DNA from: JBCBUE01 sp039818285
GTDB lineage: Bacteria; Planctomycetota; Phycisphaerae; Phycisphaerales; Phycisphaeraceae
Assembly: GCA_039818285.1 (NCBI GenBank)
Contig: JBCBUE010000029.1
Span: 1 to 38,607 of the forward strand
DNA length: 38,607 nt
Direction: 5' to 3'
A program made the position numbers and the translations under genes. Under the pieces are notes generated by a model. It ran no database searches, was not told where the DNA came from, and saw only the letters and a program-made list of their open reading frames with translations. Of this stretch, positions 1-7,612 are shown piece after piece. Each line of letters begins with the position of its first letter. Position 1 is the stretch's first letter.

Positions 1-2
1 TG

Positions 3-209
3 ATCGCAAACATCGCAGCGCCCAAAGGGTTGTCGGCCGATGATGAGGAAGAGGATACAGAGGCAACCGAGGACGAGGCTGAAGAGGCCGAAGCCACTGA
101 AGCGGAAGACGGGACGATTCGTTCGTTTGCATGTCGGGCTCTCGGGGGGGGCGGCCGAACCGGTTCGACGCGGACGTTCCACGTCGACGGAAGCCTTCGG
201 CCACGCTAG
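3..209 (+). CDS. Partial acidic C-terminus of an unknown protein (possibly bL25-like)
   Basis: The reading frame is open from the left edge to a TAG at 207-209, so only the 3' end of the gene is present. It reads IANIAAPKGLSADDEEED and then a long Glu/Asp/Ala/Thr-rich stretch to about codon 38, typical of disordered acidic tails. The general stress form of ribosomal protein bL25 (CTC) ends in this way, but so do many other proteins, so that name is only a suggestion. After the acidic part the frame continues through an eight-G run near 144-152 into non-acidic, low-complexity sequence. The last 25-30 codons may therefore be out of frame because of an indel in that run. Confidence 0.4.
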   Translation: MANIAAPKGLSADDEEEDTEATEDEAEEAEATEAEDGTIRSFACRALGGGGRTGSTRTFHVDGSLRPR

Positions 210-267
210 GGCCAGGTCCGGGGCACGCCGGGACGCCGCTCCGAACCCGCGCCATCGGCCCGTTAGC

Positions 268-285
268 CGGCGAGCTTGCTCGCCG
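268..285. terminator. Short GC hairpin between convergent gene ends
   Basis: CGGCGAGC and GCTCGCCG form an 8-bp perfect inverted repeat around TT, between the end of the plus-strand partial gene and the end of the minus-strand sulfotransferase gene (stop at 303). There is no T-tract on either side, so its role as a bidirectional terminator rests only on position and stem stability. Confidence 0.3.
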
Positions 286-302
286 ATGACACGGCCGATC
301 CA

Positions 303-1835
303 TCAACCCCGACGCAACCTCGACACCACGCCCGGCGCCCGACGCTTCACCCACGCCGCCGGCCCCACCCACCACGGCAGGTTCTCGTTGAGCAACGCGA
401 GGTCCTGACCCAACGCCTCAGCGCAGGCGTCGATGTGGGCCGGCATCGTGTCTACGCCCAAGCGATACAACACATTCTCAATCGCTCCATCCATGCCGGC
501 TTTGAACTCGGCCGGAGATGTGCGATCGAAACCTTGGATTGCAAGATCATCCGTCGCCAAACCCGTGCCGAATTGCTCGTAACGCCGCTTTCCGTCAGCT
601 AGAACATGACAGTGCACAGGAATGCCCAAACTCCGCTCAATCTCTGAGGCATGGAAGTCAGGGTTGCTTTCCATACTGCGGATCGTCCGAGGCAACAACG
701 CCAAGCCCATCACGCGCGGTCGCTGCTGAGCAACCTCCTCGTACACCTTGACCGATCGCCGATCGTCGCCTCGCTCACGCTCGTCGCACGCCTCTCGTAA
801 GAACCGCAGATGACGGATCACCGCGAACAGCTGCGCCTTGTCGTACGGCTCGGTCAGGCAAGGCAACTGATACAGCCCATCGACCAACTCACTGCCGATC
901 ATCACCTCGGGGTGTCGCGACAGCGCGGCGGCCAGCCGCGTCACGCCTCGCGCATGCGGTGAGATCAGCAGCACAAACCGCTCGACGCGATCGAACACCC
1001 CCGACCGATCCTCGTCGCGAGGCCGCGCGGCAACCGCTCCGCCGGACGACGACGCCGACACCGCCCCCGGCGTGAACGCTTCGTCGGGCTCTCGATACGG
1101 CGCCAGCAGCGGGTTACCGTCGATCAGCCGCCTCATCCGATCGATGGCGTCAGCCGACCAGTCCGCCTGTTTCCGAGCGGTGCGCGGCCGCTGCCACAGC
1201 TTGCCCGCACACGCCTTGACGGCTCGCTCGTCCGGCTTCACACCAAGGAACGCAAACATCCGCCGAAACGCCCCGGCCGGGTCGGCGATCACGTCCTCGT
1301 GATGCTGGATCAATCGCTCGTCCTCGCCCAGACGCTCGACCGCCTTCAGCAGCTCCGCGTGCAGCAGTTCCACGCGCTTGATTGCCTCGTCCAGCTTGCG
1401 CCCCCGCCGCTTTACCCGCGAGCCCACGATGTCGAACGGATTGCGCAGGTGCACGATCGCTCGGATCGGCACGCCCACCGCCTCGCGCAGCCGAGGCAGG
1501 AACGTCTCGTCACAGGCCAGCAGCGACGTCGCCCGCGCGCCCTTCGCATCGCCCATCACCAACGGCTGTTTGTCCGTGCGGTTCTGCGCCGCGCCCACGC
1601 GGTAGTCGTACCCCGACTTGGCCCGCCCGCGCGCCTGAAGGTTCAGGTCCTGCGTGCGGATCAATGCATACACCTGATCGGCCGACATCCCCTCGTCGAT
1701 CATCGTGACCGCCCCGAGCTCGTCAGAGAGCACCACGTCGGGGTGGGCGCAGAGCAGCTGCCCGATGATCGAGTGCCCGCTGCGAGCCGGGGAGACGAAA
1801 AAGCAGAAGGTGTTGACGCGATCGAAGTAGGCCAT
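303..1835 (-). CDS. Sulfotransferase-like protein with internal duplication
   Basis: A 510-residue protein related to PAPS-dependent sulfotransferases. The N-terminal half has the 5'-phosphosulfate loop region (FFVSPARSGHSIIGQLL, residues 12-28) followed by HPDVVLSDEL, and the 3'-phosphate motif HLRNPFDIVGSR at 129-140, where Arg131 and Ser139 match the family R...S pair. The second half (about 280-510) repeats the layout: FDRVERFVLLISP at 281-293, HPEVMIGSEL at 308-317, QLFAVIR at 335-341, RVMG at 374-377 and GIPVHCHVLAD at 404-414, but it lacks the RNPxDxxxS motif. This looks like a tandem duplication in which the second copy lost the cofactor site. The acceptor substrate is unknown. It is the last gene of an apparent operon behind rdgB, 20 nt downstream of its stop. 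Confidence 0.75.
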   Translation of the reverse strand: MAYFDRVNTFCFFVSPARSGHSIIGQLLCAHPDVVLSDELGAVTMIDEGMSADQVYALIRTQDLNLQARGRAKSGYDYRVGAAQNRTDKQPLVMGDAKGARATSLLACDETFLPRLREAVGVPIRAIVHLRNPFDIVGSRVKRRGRKLDEAIKRVELLHAELLKAVERLGEDERLIQHHEDVIADPAGAFRRMFAFLGVKPDERAVKACAGKLWQRPRTARKQADWSADAIDRMRRLIDGNPLLAPYREPDEAFTPGAVSASSSGGAVAARPRDEDRSGVFDRVERFVLLISPHARGVTRLAAALSRHPEVMIGSELVDGLYQLPCLTEPYDKAQLFAVIRHLRFLREACDERERGDDRRSVKVYEEVAQQRPRVMGLALLPRTIRSMESNPDFHASEIERSLGIPVHCHVLADGKRRYEQFGTGLATDDLAIQGFDRTSPAEFKAGMDGAIENVLYRLGVDTMPAHIDACAEALGQDLALLNENLPWWVGPAAWVKRRAPGVVSRLRRG

Positions 1836-1855
1836 GGCTGCCGGCCGGCGCGACC

Positions 1856-2512
1856 TCAGCCGCCCTCAACCTCCTGCATCAGCCGAAGCCGAAGCCGAGG
1901 CCAGATCGCCCGCGCCGCATTACCCCGATGGCTGATGCGGTTCTTCTCGTCCGGCGACAGCTCCGCGCTGGTCATGCCCATGCTGTCCAGCATGAACAAC
2001 GGGTCGTAACCGAAGCCGTTGGCTCCACGCCCTTTCTCCGGGCTCGCCGCGTCGAGCTCGGCCAGCGAGAGGATCCGCCCGCGGACCTCGCCCTCCGACT
2101 CGGCCCACGCGTCACCGGCCTCGGGGTCCCACACGCACATCGCGCAGACGAACCGCGCGTCGCGCTTCACCTTGCCCCGCATCTCCGCCAGCAGCTTGCG
2201 GTTGTTCGCCACGTCGACCTTCGACCTCGGGCCGGCCACGCCCGAGTACCGGGCGCTGATCACCCCCGGCGCCCCGTCGAGTATCTCGACCGACAGCCCC
2301 GAGTCGTCCGCGAGCGTGAGCAGGCCCGACGCCTCGGCGTAGTGCTTGGCCTTCAGCCGGGCGTTGCCGGCGAACGTGTCCTGGTCCTCGACCGGCTCGG
2401 CGATCGGCTGGTCGATCTCGCCGAGCGTCAGCCAGTCGATCGTGGGGTCGTCCATGATCTGACGGATCTCGTCGAGCTTATGGGGATTGGTGGTGGCGAG
2501 GAGGAGCTTCAT
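1856..2512 (-). CDS. rdgB: dITP/XTP pyrophosphatase (RdgB/HAM1 family)
   Basis: A 218-residue house-cleaning enzyme that hydrolyses non-canonical purine nucleoside triphosphates (ITP, dITP, XTP) to monophosphate and pyrophosphate, keeping deaminated bases out of DNA and RNA. The family signatures are in order: TTNPHKLDEI near the N-terminus, LADDSGLSVEILDGAPG in the middle, GFGYDPLFM, and EKNRISHRGNAARA near the C-terminus. I take the ATG at 2512 (MKLLLATTNP) because it gives the canonical N-terminus. The longer frame beginning at 2536 would overlap the upstream GH57 stop. The gene lies 8 nt behind the GH57 gene and 20 nt before the sulfotransferase gene, so co-transcription is likely. Confidence 0.93.
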   Translation of the reverse strand: MKLLLATTNPHKLDEIRQIMDDPTIDWLTLGEIDQPIAEPVEDQDTFAGNARLKAKHYAEASGLLTLADDSGLSVEILDGAPGVISARYSGVAGPRSKVDVANNRKLLAEMRGKVKRDARFVCAMCVWDPEAGDAWAESEGEVRGRILSLAELDAASPEKGRGANGFGYDPLFMLDSMGMTSAELSPDEKNRISHRGNAARAIWPRLRLRLMQEVEGG

Positions 2513-2520
2513 CGGGCGGG

Positions 2521-4242
2521 CTACATATTCCACCAATCAAGGTCGATCGTCGGGAAGATCACGTCGTGGATGTCCGCGTCCTTGATCTCGTGCCGCTCGA
2601 CCTCCGTCAACTCGCCAAGATACGCCGAGTCGCTGTCGACCTTCTCCGCCAGGTCGCAGAGCGTCTCGAACCGCGCGACGTGCTGCATGTAGCGCTTGAT
2701 GCCGTAGTCCACCGCCTGGCCGCGACGGATCACGAACGGCCAGTCGCTGGCCTGCAGCAGCAACAGCTCGCGGCCGGCCTTCTCCAGCAAGGCCTTGACC
2801 TCATCATTCGCGCCGTCCCGCCACTTAAGCTGATTGGTCAGCCGGCCGAACGTCGCCTCGCAGCGGTACTCGATGTCCCACATCCAGTTGACCTGGTCGT
2901 TGGTCCAGACGCGGTGATCCCCGCCGTCGCCCCACGACCCCTCGGGCAGGCTCACCACCTTGTCGACGAACGTGTCGTCGAGGTATTGCTGGGTCGTCGT
3001 GATGTTGATCTCCGGGTCGGCGTGCATCGTGAGCATCACGTCGCGGAGGAACTGCGGGCCCTCGAACCACCAGTGCCCGAACAGCTCGGCGTCGAACGTC
3101 GTCACCACCACGCCCGGCCGACCGACCCGGTCGCGGTACGCCCGCAGCCGATCCTTCACCGAGTTCACGAAGTCCTGCGCGTGCTCGTGCAGCTTGCCCG
3201 GCACGTTCTCGGGGTAGTAGAGGTGCTTGTCGCCGAGGTCGGTCTTCGCCCCGGTGATCTTCCAGTACCGAAGCCCCCGCCGCGGGCCGAACTGCTTGTG
3301 GAACTCGAGGTAGACGCCGTCCGCCGGGTAACCGATCGACCCCGACCAGACCTTCTCGCAGACGTGCTGGTCACGTCCGAAGGCGACCGCCCGCCCGAGC
3401 CCCGTGCCGTCCGAGTTCACCGCGTGCGGCTCGTTCACCGACCGCCAGCCGCGCGAGGGGTACTTCTCGGCCTCGGACCAGTCGACCTTCCACCACTGTC
3501 CGTCGTTGTGGACCTGCTCGGAGCGTGAGCCCTCGATCAGGTGGTTCTCGGTGAAGAAGTGCGTCACGCCCTCGTCGGCCACCAGGTGCTCGATGCCGAT
3601 GCGTCCCTCGCGGACGCCCCAGTTGATCGGCGGGGTCCACGTGCCGCCGCCGCGGTACGCGCACTCCGGCAGCCACATGCCCGTCGGCTTGAACCCAAGG
3701 ATGCGTTCGCTGGTCGCCACGCCGGCCCGCACCTGGGCACGGATCGATGAGTCTTCGAGCAGCAACGGCATGTAAGCGTGCGTCGCGTTGCTCGTGAGGA
3801 TCTCGAAGTAGCCCTTGGCCGACCGCTCGGCGTAGGCCTTGGGGATGTCGCGGCCGTACGACTCGAACTGCTCGAGCGCCTTGGTGAAGAACGCGATCCA
3901 CTGGTCGGCCAGATAGGCCATGTGGCCGTTGTCAAACTCGGGCGAGAGGAACTGCTCCTTGTCCTGCTCGGCCCGGGCGACGCGGTCCTCGAGATAGTGC
4001 ACGAATCCCTTCTTGAAATCGTCGTGCGCCAGCTGCTCGAGCAGCACCGGCGTCAGCCCCATCGTCAGCCGGGGCGTCGCGTTGAAGAACACGCACTCAT
4101 CGACCATCGCCAGCAGCGGCAGGTACGTCTCGGCCGCGGCCTCGTACAGCCAGTCCTCCCCGTGAGGCCACGTGCCGTGGCGGAGGACGTAAGGCAGGTG
4201 GCCGTGCAAGACCAGGCAGAAGGAGCCGAGGGCATCGCTCAT
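2521..4242 (-). CDS. GH57 family 1,4-alpha-glucan branching enzyme
   Basis: A 573-residue glycoside hydrolase family 57 protein of the branching-enzyme type (GH57 catalytic domain followed by the DUF1957-type C-terminal region). It would introduce alpha-1,6 branches into glycogen-like glucans in the cytoplasm. GH57 landmarks: the His-rich N-terminus CLVLHGHLPYVLRHG; TGMWLPECAYR with the expected nucleophile at Glu193; and VVTTFDAELFGHWWFEGP with the expected acid/base at Asp384. The ATG at 4242 (MSDALGSF) is chosen because the family begins there. The frame runs open 35 codons further up into sequence shared with the divergent murC region. A TACCCT box lies exactly 6 nt upstream, suggesting a leaderless mRNA. 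No other glycogen gene is in the window. Confidence 0.9.
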   Translation of the reverse strand: MSDALGSFCLVLHGHLPYVLRHGTWPHGEDWLYEAAAETYLPLLAMVDECVFFNATPRLTMGLTPVLLEQLAHDDFKKGFVHYLEDRVARAEQDKEQFLSPEFDNGHMAYLADQWIAFFTKALEQFESYGRDIPKAYAERSAKGYFEILTSNATHAYMPLLLEDSSIRAQVRAGVATSERILGFKPTGMWLPECAYRGGGTWTPPINWGVREGRIGIEHLVADEGVTHFFTENHLIEGSRSEQVHNDGQWWKVDWSEAEKYPSRGWRSVNEPHAVNSDGTGLGRAVAFGRDQHVCEKVWSGSIGYPADGVYLEFHKQFGPRRGLRYWKITGAKTDLGDKHLYYPENVPGKLHEHAQDFVNSVKDRLRAYRDRVGRPGVVVTTFDAELFGHWWFEGPQFLRDVMLTMHADPEINITTTQQYLDDTFVDKVVSLPEGSWGDGGDHRVWTNDQVNWMWDIEYRCEATFGRLTNQLKWRDGANDEVKALLEKAGRELLLLQASDWPFVIRRGQAVDYGIKRYMQHVARFETLCDLAEKVDSDSAYLGELTEVERHEIKDADIHDVIFPTIDLDWWNM

Positions 4243-4248
4243 CGAAGG

Positions 4249-4254
4249 AGGGTA
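4249..4254 (-). promoter_or_regulatory. Candidate leaderless -10 box for the GH57 gene
   Basis: TACCCT on the minus strand, 6 nt from the ATG at 4242. This matches the TANNNT-N6/7-start pattern seen at many genes here. No Shine-Dalgarno is present. Confidence 0.5.
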
Positions 4255-4348
4255 CCACCCGGAGGCGGATCGGCCCCGAAATCCGAGCCGCAAGGCGAGG
4301 CTGGCCGATAGACCAGCGATGACGATCGCCGACCCCGGACGTGCCACA

Positions 4349-5782
4349 ATGCCCGATGTGAACGATCACCCTCCCGCGGTGAACGGCGGCGATTGGCTGT
4401 CCCCGGATCGGCCCGACAGCCGCCTCGATCTGGCCGGACGCCGGCTCTACTTCGTGGGCGTCGGCGGGTCGGGCATGTCCGGGCTCGCCCGGCTCACGGC
4501 CTCGCTCGGGGCCACTTGCAGCGGGTCCGACCGCGGCGCCTCGGCCACCACCCGGGCCGCCGAGGCCGACGGCGTGGCCGTCACGCTCGACCAATCCGGC
4601 GCCGCCATGCCCGATCGGCTCGACGCCGTGATCGCCACCGCCGCCGTTCCACCCGATCACCCCGAGCTCGTGGCGGCCGCCCGCCGGGGCGTGCCCGTCG
4701 TCAAGTACGCCCAGATGCTCGGCAAGCTCATGCTCGGCCGGCACGGCGTCGCCATCGCCGGCACTCACGGCAAGTCCTCCACCACCGCCATGCTCGCTCA
4801 CGTGCTCATCAGCGCCGGCCGCGACCCGTCCTTCATCCTCGGCGCCCGTTGCGAACAGATCGGCGGGTCGGCCCGCGTCGGCCACCGCGACACACTCATC
4901 GCCGAGGCCTGCGAGTACGACCGCTCCTTTCACCACCTCCGCCCTACGCTCGCGACCGTTCTCAACGTCGAGGCCGACCACCTCGATTACTACGCCGACC
5001 TCCACGAGATCATCGCCGCCTTCGCCGACTTCGCCGGCCGACTGCCCGACGACGGCTACCTGCTCATCCAGCACGAGTGCCCGCACCGCCACGCGATCGC
5101 GGCCGACTCGCCCGCCACCGTCGACACCCTCGGCTTCCACCCCGACGCCGACTTCCGCATCGCCTTTGGCGAGGACACTGCCTCTCTCGAGCACGCCGGC
5201 CACGGGCGTGTGCTGTCCTTCAAGCCGCCGATGCCGGGCGAGCACATGGCCTACAACGCCGCCGCCGCCGCCATCCTCGCCCGCCGCCTCGGCGTCGACT
5301 GGGCCGACATCGGCCCCGCCCTCTCAAGCTTCCGCGGCCTCGACCGACGCATGCAACGCCTCGGCCAACGCGACGGCGTCACCGTCGTCGACGACTACGC
5401 CCACCACCCCACCGAGATCGCCGCCACCCTCCACGCCCTGCGCACCCACTACCGGCCCCGCCGCCTCATCTGCGTCTTCCAGCCTCACCAGCACTCCCGC
5501 ACGCGTCACCTGCTCGACGACTTCGCCGCCTGCTTCGCCGACGCCGACCTGGTGCTCATCCCCGACATCTTCGCCGTCCGCGACCCCGACGCCGACCGCC
5601 TCGCCGTGACCGCCCAGGACCTCGTCGATCGTCTCGCCGCCCGCGGCCAGGCCGCACGCCACCTCGCGGACCCCGAAACCCTGCTCGCCACCCTCCGCGA
5701 CGCCGCCCAATCAGGCGACCTCGTCGTCACGATGGGCGCCGGCGATATCGATCGGCTCGCCAGGACATACGTCGCCGGGTAA
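4349..5782 (+). CDS. murC: UDP-N-acetylmuramate--L-alanine ligase (MurC)
   Basis: Adds L-alanine to UDP-MurNAc, the first amino-acid step of peptidoglycan precursor synthesis, in the cytoplasm. The Rossmann-like UDP-binding segment FVGVGGSGMSGLARL lies near residue 35-50. The Mur ligase ATP-binding loop GTHGKSSTT follows near 138-146, then EACEYDRSFHHL, LNVEADHLDYY and the ligase C-terminal DDYAHHPTEI and FQPHQHSRT segments. Length (about 477 residues) is normal. Start choice is uncertain: ATG 4349 and in-frame GTG 4358 are both possible, and an upstream ATG at 4319 would add ten residues. A CACAAT box at 4345-4350 sits 7 nt before GTG 4358, which would fit leaderless initiation there. No other division-cell-wall gene is adjacent, so this murC lies outside a classical dcw cluster. 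Confidence 0.93.
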   Translation: MPDVNDHPPAVNGGDWLSPDRPDSRLDLAGRRLYFVGVGGSGMSGLARLTASLGATCSGSDRGASATTRAAEADGVAVTLDQSGAAMPDRLDAVIATAAVPPDHPELVAAARRGVPVVKYAQMLGKLMLGRHGVAIAGTHGKSSTTAMLAHVLISAGRDPSFILGARCEQIGGSARVGHRDTLIAEACEYDRSFHHLRPTLATVLNVEADHLDYYADLHEIIAAFADFAGRLPDDGYLLIQHECPHRHAIAADSPATVDTLGFHPDADFRIAFGEDTASLEHAGHGRVLSFKPPMPGEHMAYNAAAAAILARRLGVDWADIGPALSSFRGLDRRMQRLGQRDGVTVVDDYAHHPTEIAATLHALRTHYRPRRLICVFQPHQHSRTRHLLDDFAACFADADLVLIPDIFAVRDPDADRLAVTAQDLVDRLAARGQAARHLADPETLLATLRDAAQSGDLVVTMGAGDIDRLARTYVAG

Positions 5783-5785
5783 CAC

Positions 5786-6220
5786 TTAGGCGGTCTTCGC
5801 TGACACCGTCCTGCCGCACTCCGGGCAGTGATCGCGGTGCTCGATCGTCCCCCGCAGGTCGTATCCGCACGCGGCGCACTTCCCCTCCGCCAGGTGCTTC
5901 CGCCACCGCCCGCGGCGGTACACCGCCCACAACCCCCACCCGATCCCCACCGCGATCAACGCCAGCGTCGCCAGCCGCGCTTCATGCGGCGCGACGATCA
6001 GCACCAGCGTCCCGCCGATCAACACCGGCCAGGCCAGCCCGACGATCAGCCACGCCCGACGCATCTTCCGCCAGTGCTCGGGCGTCAGCTCGATCGACTT
6101 GTTCCGCGGCAGCGACCCGATCGTCAGCGCCATGCCCACCTCGAACGTGATCAACGCCATGACCAGCACGATGGGGATCGCGGCGATCAGGGTCGTCGGC
6201 TGCAGCAGCCACTCGATCAT
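5786..6220 (-). CDS. Membrane protein with C-terminal CxxCGYDLRG zinc ribbon
   Basis: A 144-residue protein of unknown function. Hydrophobic stretches at about 9-36, 57-77 and 84-102 predict three membrane segments. The C-terminus carries a small zinc ribbon, KCAACGYDLRG...HCPECG, with Cys115, Cys118, Cys132 and Cys135 as likely metal ligands. The CxxCGYDLRG/CPECG pairing is, from general knowledge, very common in small planctomycete proteins and is part of the taxonomic argument. The ATG at 6220 is preferred over an upstream start because it begins just before the first membrane segment and a TAGCAT box lies exactly 7 nt upstream. Its stop lies 3 nt from the convergent murC stop. Confidence 0.75.
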   Translation of the reverse strand: MIEWLLQPTTLIAAIPIVLVMALITFEVGMALTIGSLPRNKSIELTPEHWRKMRRAWLIVGLAWPVLIGGTLVLIVAPHEARLATLALIAVGIGWGLWAVYRRGRWRKHLAEGKCAACGYDLRGTIEHRDHCPECGRTVSAKTA

Positions 6221-6227
6221 CAGGCCA

Positions 6228-6233
6228 ATGCTA
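6228..6233 (-). promoter_or_regulatory. Candidate leaderless -10 box for the zinc-ribbon membrane protein
   Basis: TAGCAT on the minus strand, 7 nt from ATG 6220. The same hexamer at the same spacing precedes the neighbouring SDR gene. Confidence 0.5.
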
Positions 6234-7058
6234 CGCCGTCTGCCGCGCGTGCCGACGCATCGCCCACGCCCCAAACCCCGGGCAGAGTGTCGCGAACGCC
6301 AGCGCCCACCGCGCCCACGGCGCCGGCCAGACCTCCGCCCGCGGCCGCCGCAACACCCCCACGATCGACCGGGCCACCTGATCGGCGGTCTGGCTCAGCG
6401 GCACCGGCGTGTTCGCCTTGATGTCGCGATCGCCGGACTGATCGGCCATCGTCGCGAAAAACTCCGTCGACGTCCCGACCGGGTGCACGCTTGTGACCGA
6501 GACCCCCACGTCGGCCAGCTCGGCCCGCAACGCCGAGGCCGCCGCGTCCTGCGCCGCCTTGGTCGCGCAGTAGGGCCCCATCCGCGGCACGCCGATCTCG
6601 CTGGCCGACGACGAGCAGACCAGCACGTGCCGCAACGCATCGCCGTGCCGTTCCGCGGTCTGCCGCAACGCCGCAACGCCGTGCCGGACGGTGCGATTAC
6701 TTCCAAAATAGTTGGTCTCGAAGATCGCCAGGTCCTCGGCGTCCGTCGTGTCCAACAGCGGCTTGTGCAGCCCGTACCCCGCGTTGGCAAAGACGGCGTC
6801 GACCCGCCCCGCGGCCCGCATCGCCTCGGCGAACAGCTCCGCCACCGCCGCCTCATCGGTCACGTCGCACGCCACGACCCACGCCTCCCCGCCCGCCGCC
6901 CGGACCCGCTCGGCGACCTCGGCCAGCCTGTCCGCCCGCCGCGCCGACAGCACCACGCCCATCCCCGCTTGCCCGCAGGCCTCGGCCGTCGCCGCCCCGA
7001 TCCCCGCCGAGGCCCCGGTGATCACGATCACTTTTCCGCTCAGGTCGCGTCGTCTCAT
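6231..7058 (-). CDS. Short-chain dehydrogenase/reductase (SDR)
   Basis: A 275-residue classical SDR. The cofactor loop is TGASAGIG (residues 14-21), the structural NAG motif is at 92-94, Ser around 150 is the catalytic serine, and the YxxxK pair is Tyr163/Lys167 in YCATK. The Arg pair after strand 2 (SARRADRL) suggests NADP(H) preference. The hydrophobic Trp-rich C-terminus (VWPAPWARWALAFATL) could associate with membrane. The substrate cannot be read from sequence. It is divergent from pyrE with only 23 nt between the start codons. Its last codons overlap the promoter region of the zinc-ribbon protein gene on the same strand. Confidence 0.88.
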   Translation of the reverse strand: MRRRDLSGKVIVITGASAGIGAATAEACGQAGMGVVLSARRADRLAEVAERVRAAGGEAWVVACDVTDEAAVAELFAEAMRAAGRVDAVFANAGYGLHKPLLDTTDAEDLAIFETNYFGSNRTVRHGVAALRQTAERHGDALRHVLVCSSSASEIGVPRMGPYCATKAAQDAAASALRAELADVGVSVTSVHPVGTSTEFFATMADQSGDRDIKANTPVPLSQTADQVARSIVGVLRRPRAEVWPAPWARWALAFATLCPGFGAWAMRRHARQTA

Positions 7059-7065
7059 GCTTGCA

Positions 7066-7071
7066 ATGCTA
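7066..7071 (-). promoter_or_regulatory. Candidate leaderless -10 box for the SDR gene
   Basis: TAGCAT on the minus strand, 7 nt from ATG 7058. It overlaps by two bases the plus-strand box of pyrE (7070-7075). Confidence 0.5.
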
Positions 7072-7075
7072 GATT
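7070..7075 (+). promoter_or_regulatory. Candidate leaderless -10 box for pyrE
   Basis: TAGATT, 6 nt before the pyrE ATG at 7082. No Shine-Dalgarno fits in the remaining space. Confidence 0.5.
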
Positions 7076-7081
7076 CGCCGC

Positions 7082-7612
7082 ATGCCGATGACCGACGACC
7101 AACTCGCGACCGCCATGGCCGACGCCTGTGTCCTCCGGGGCAACTTCACGCTCCGGTCGGGCAAGACATCGACTTATTACCTCGACAAGTACCGCTTCGT
7201 CACCCGCCCCGACCTGCTCGCCGAGCTCGCCCAACGGTTCGCCGACCGCCTGCCCGACGGCGTCGACCGCATCGCCGGCCCCGAGCTGGGCGGCGTGCCG
7301 ATCGCCACCGCCGTCTCTCTGCACACCGGCATCCCCACGATCCTCGTCCGCAACGCCAAGAAAGACTACGGCACCGCCAAGCAATTCGAGGGCACCCTCG
7401 ACCCCGGCCAGCGCGTCGTCATCACCGAGGACATCGCCACGACCGGCGGCCAGTCGATCGAGGCCGCACGCCTGCTCCGCGACGAGTGCGGCGCCGACGT
7501 CGCCGGCATCATCGTCTGCATCGATCGACTCGAGGGCGCCCAAGCCGCGGTCGAGCAGGCCGGCTTCGGTTTCGACGCGATCTACACCCGGCGAGACCTC
7601 GGGATCGACTGA
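7082..7612 (+). CDS. pyrE: Orotate phosphoribosyltransferase (PyrE)
   Basis: Joins orotate to PRPP to give orotidine 5'-monophosphate, the fifth step of de novo UMP synthesis, in the cytoplasm. The 176-residue length fits the short PyrE class. The PRPP-binding motif of type I phosphoribosyltransferases is VVITEDIATTGGQS (112-125). The N-terminus has the family segment FTLRSGKTSTYYLDKYRF, and GPELGGVPIATAVS precedes the flexible loop with KKDYGTAK. The stop codon at 7610-7612 directly abuts the stop of the convergent glycosidase-like gene (7613), with no intergenic base. The other pyrimidine genes are not in the window. Confidence 0.94.
   Translation: MPMTDDQLATAMADACVLRGNFTLRSGKTSTYYLDKYRFVTRPDLLAELAQRFADRLPDGVDRIAGPELGGVPIATAVSLHTGIPTILVRNAKKDYGTAKQFEGTLDPGQRVVITEDIATTGGQSIEAARLLRDECGADVAGIIVCIDRLEGAQAAVEQAGFGFDAIYTRRDLGID

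Noticed and set aside
4393..6150. A 585-codon Arg/Pro-rich frame inside murC and beyond
   Set aside because: Shifted-frame shadow of murC; no domain-like segment.
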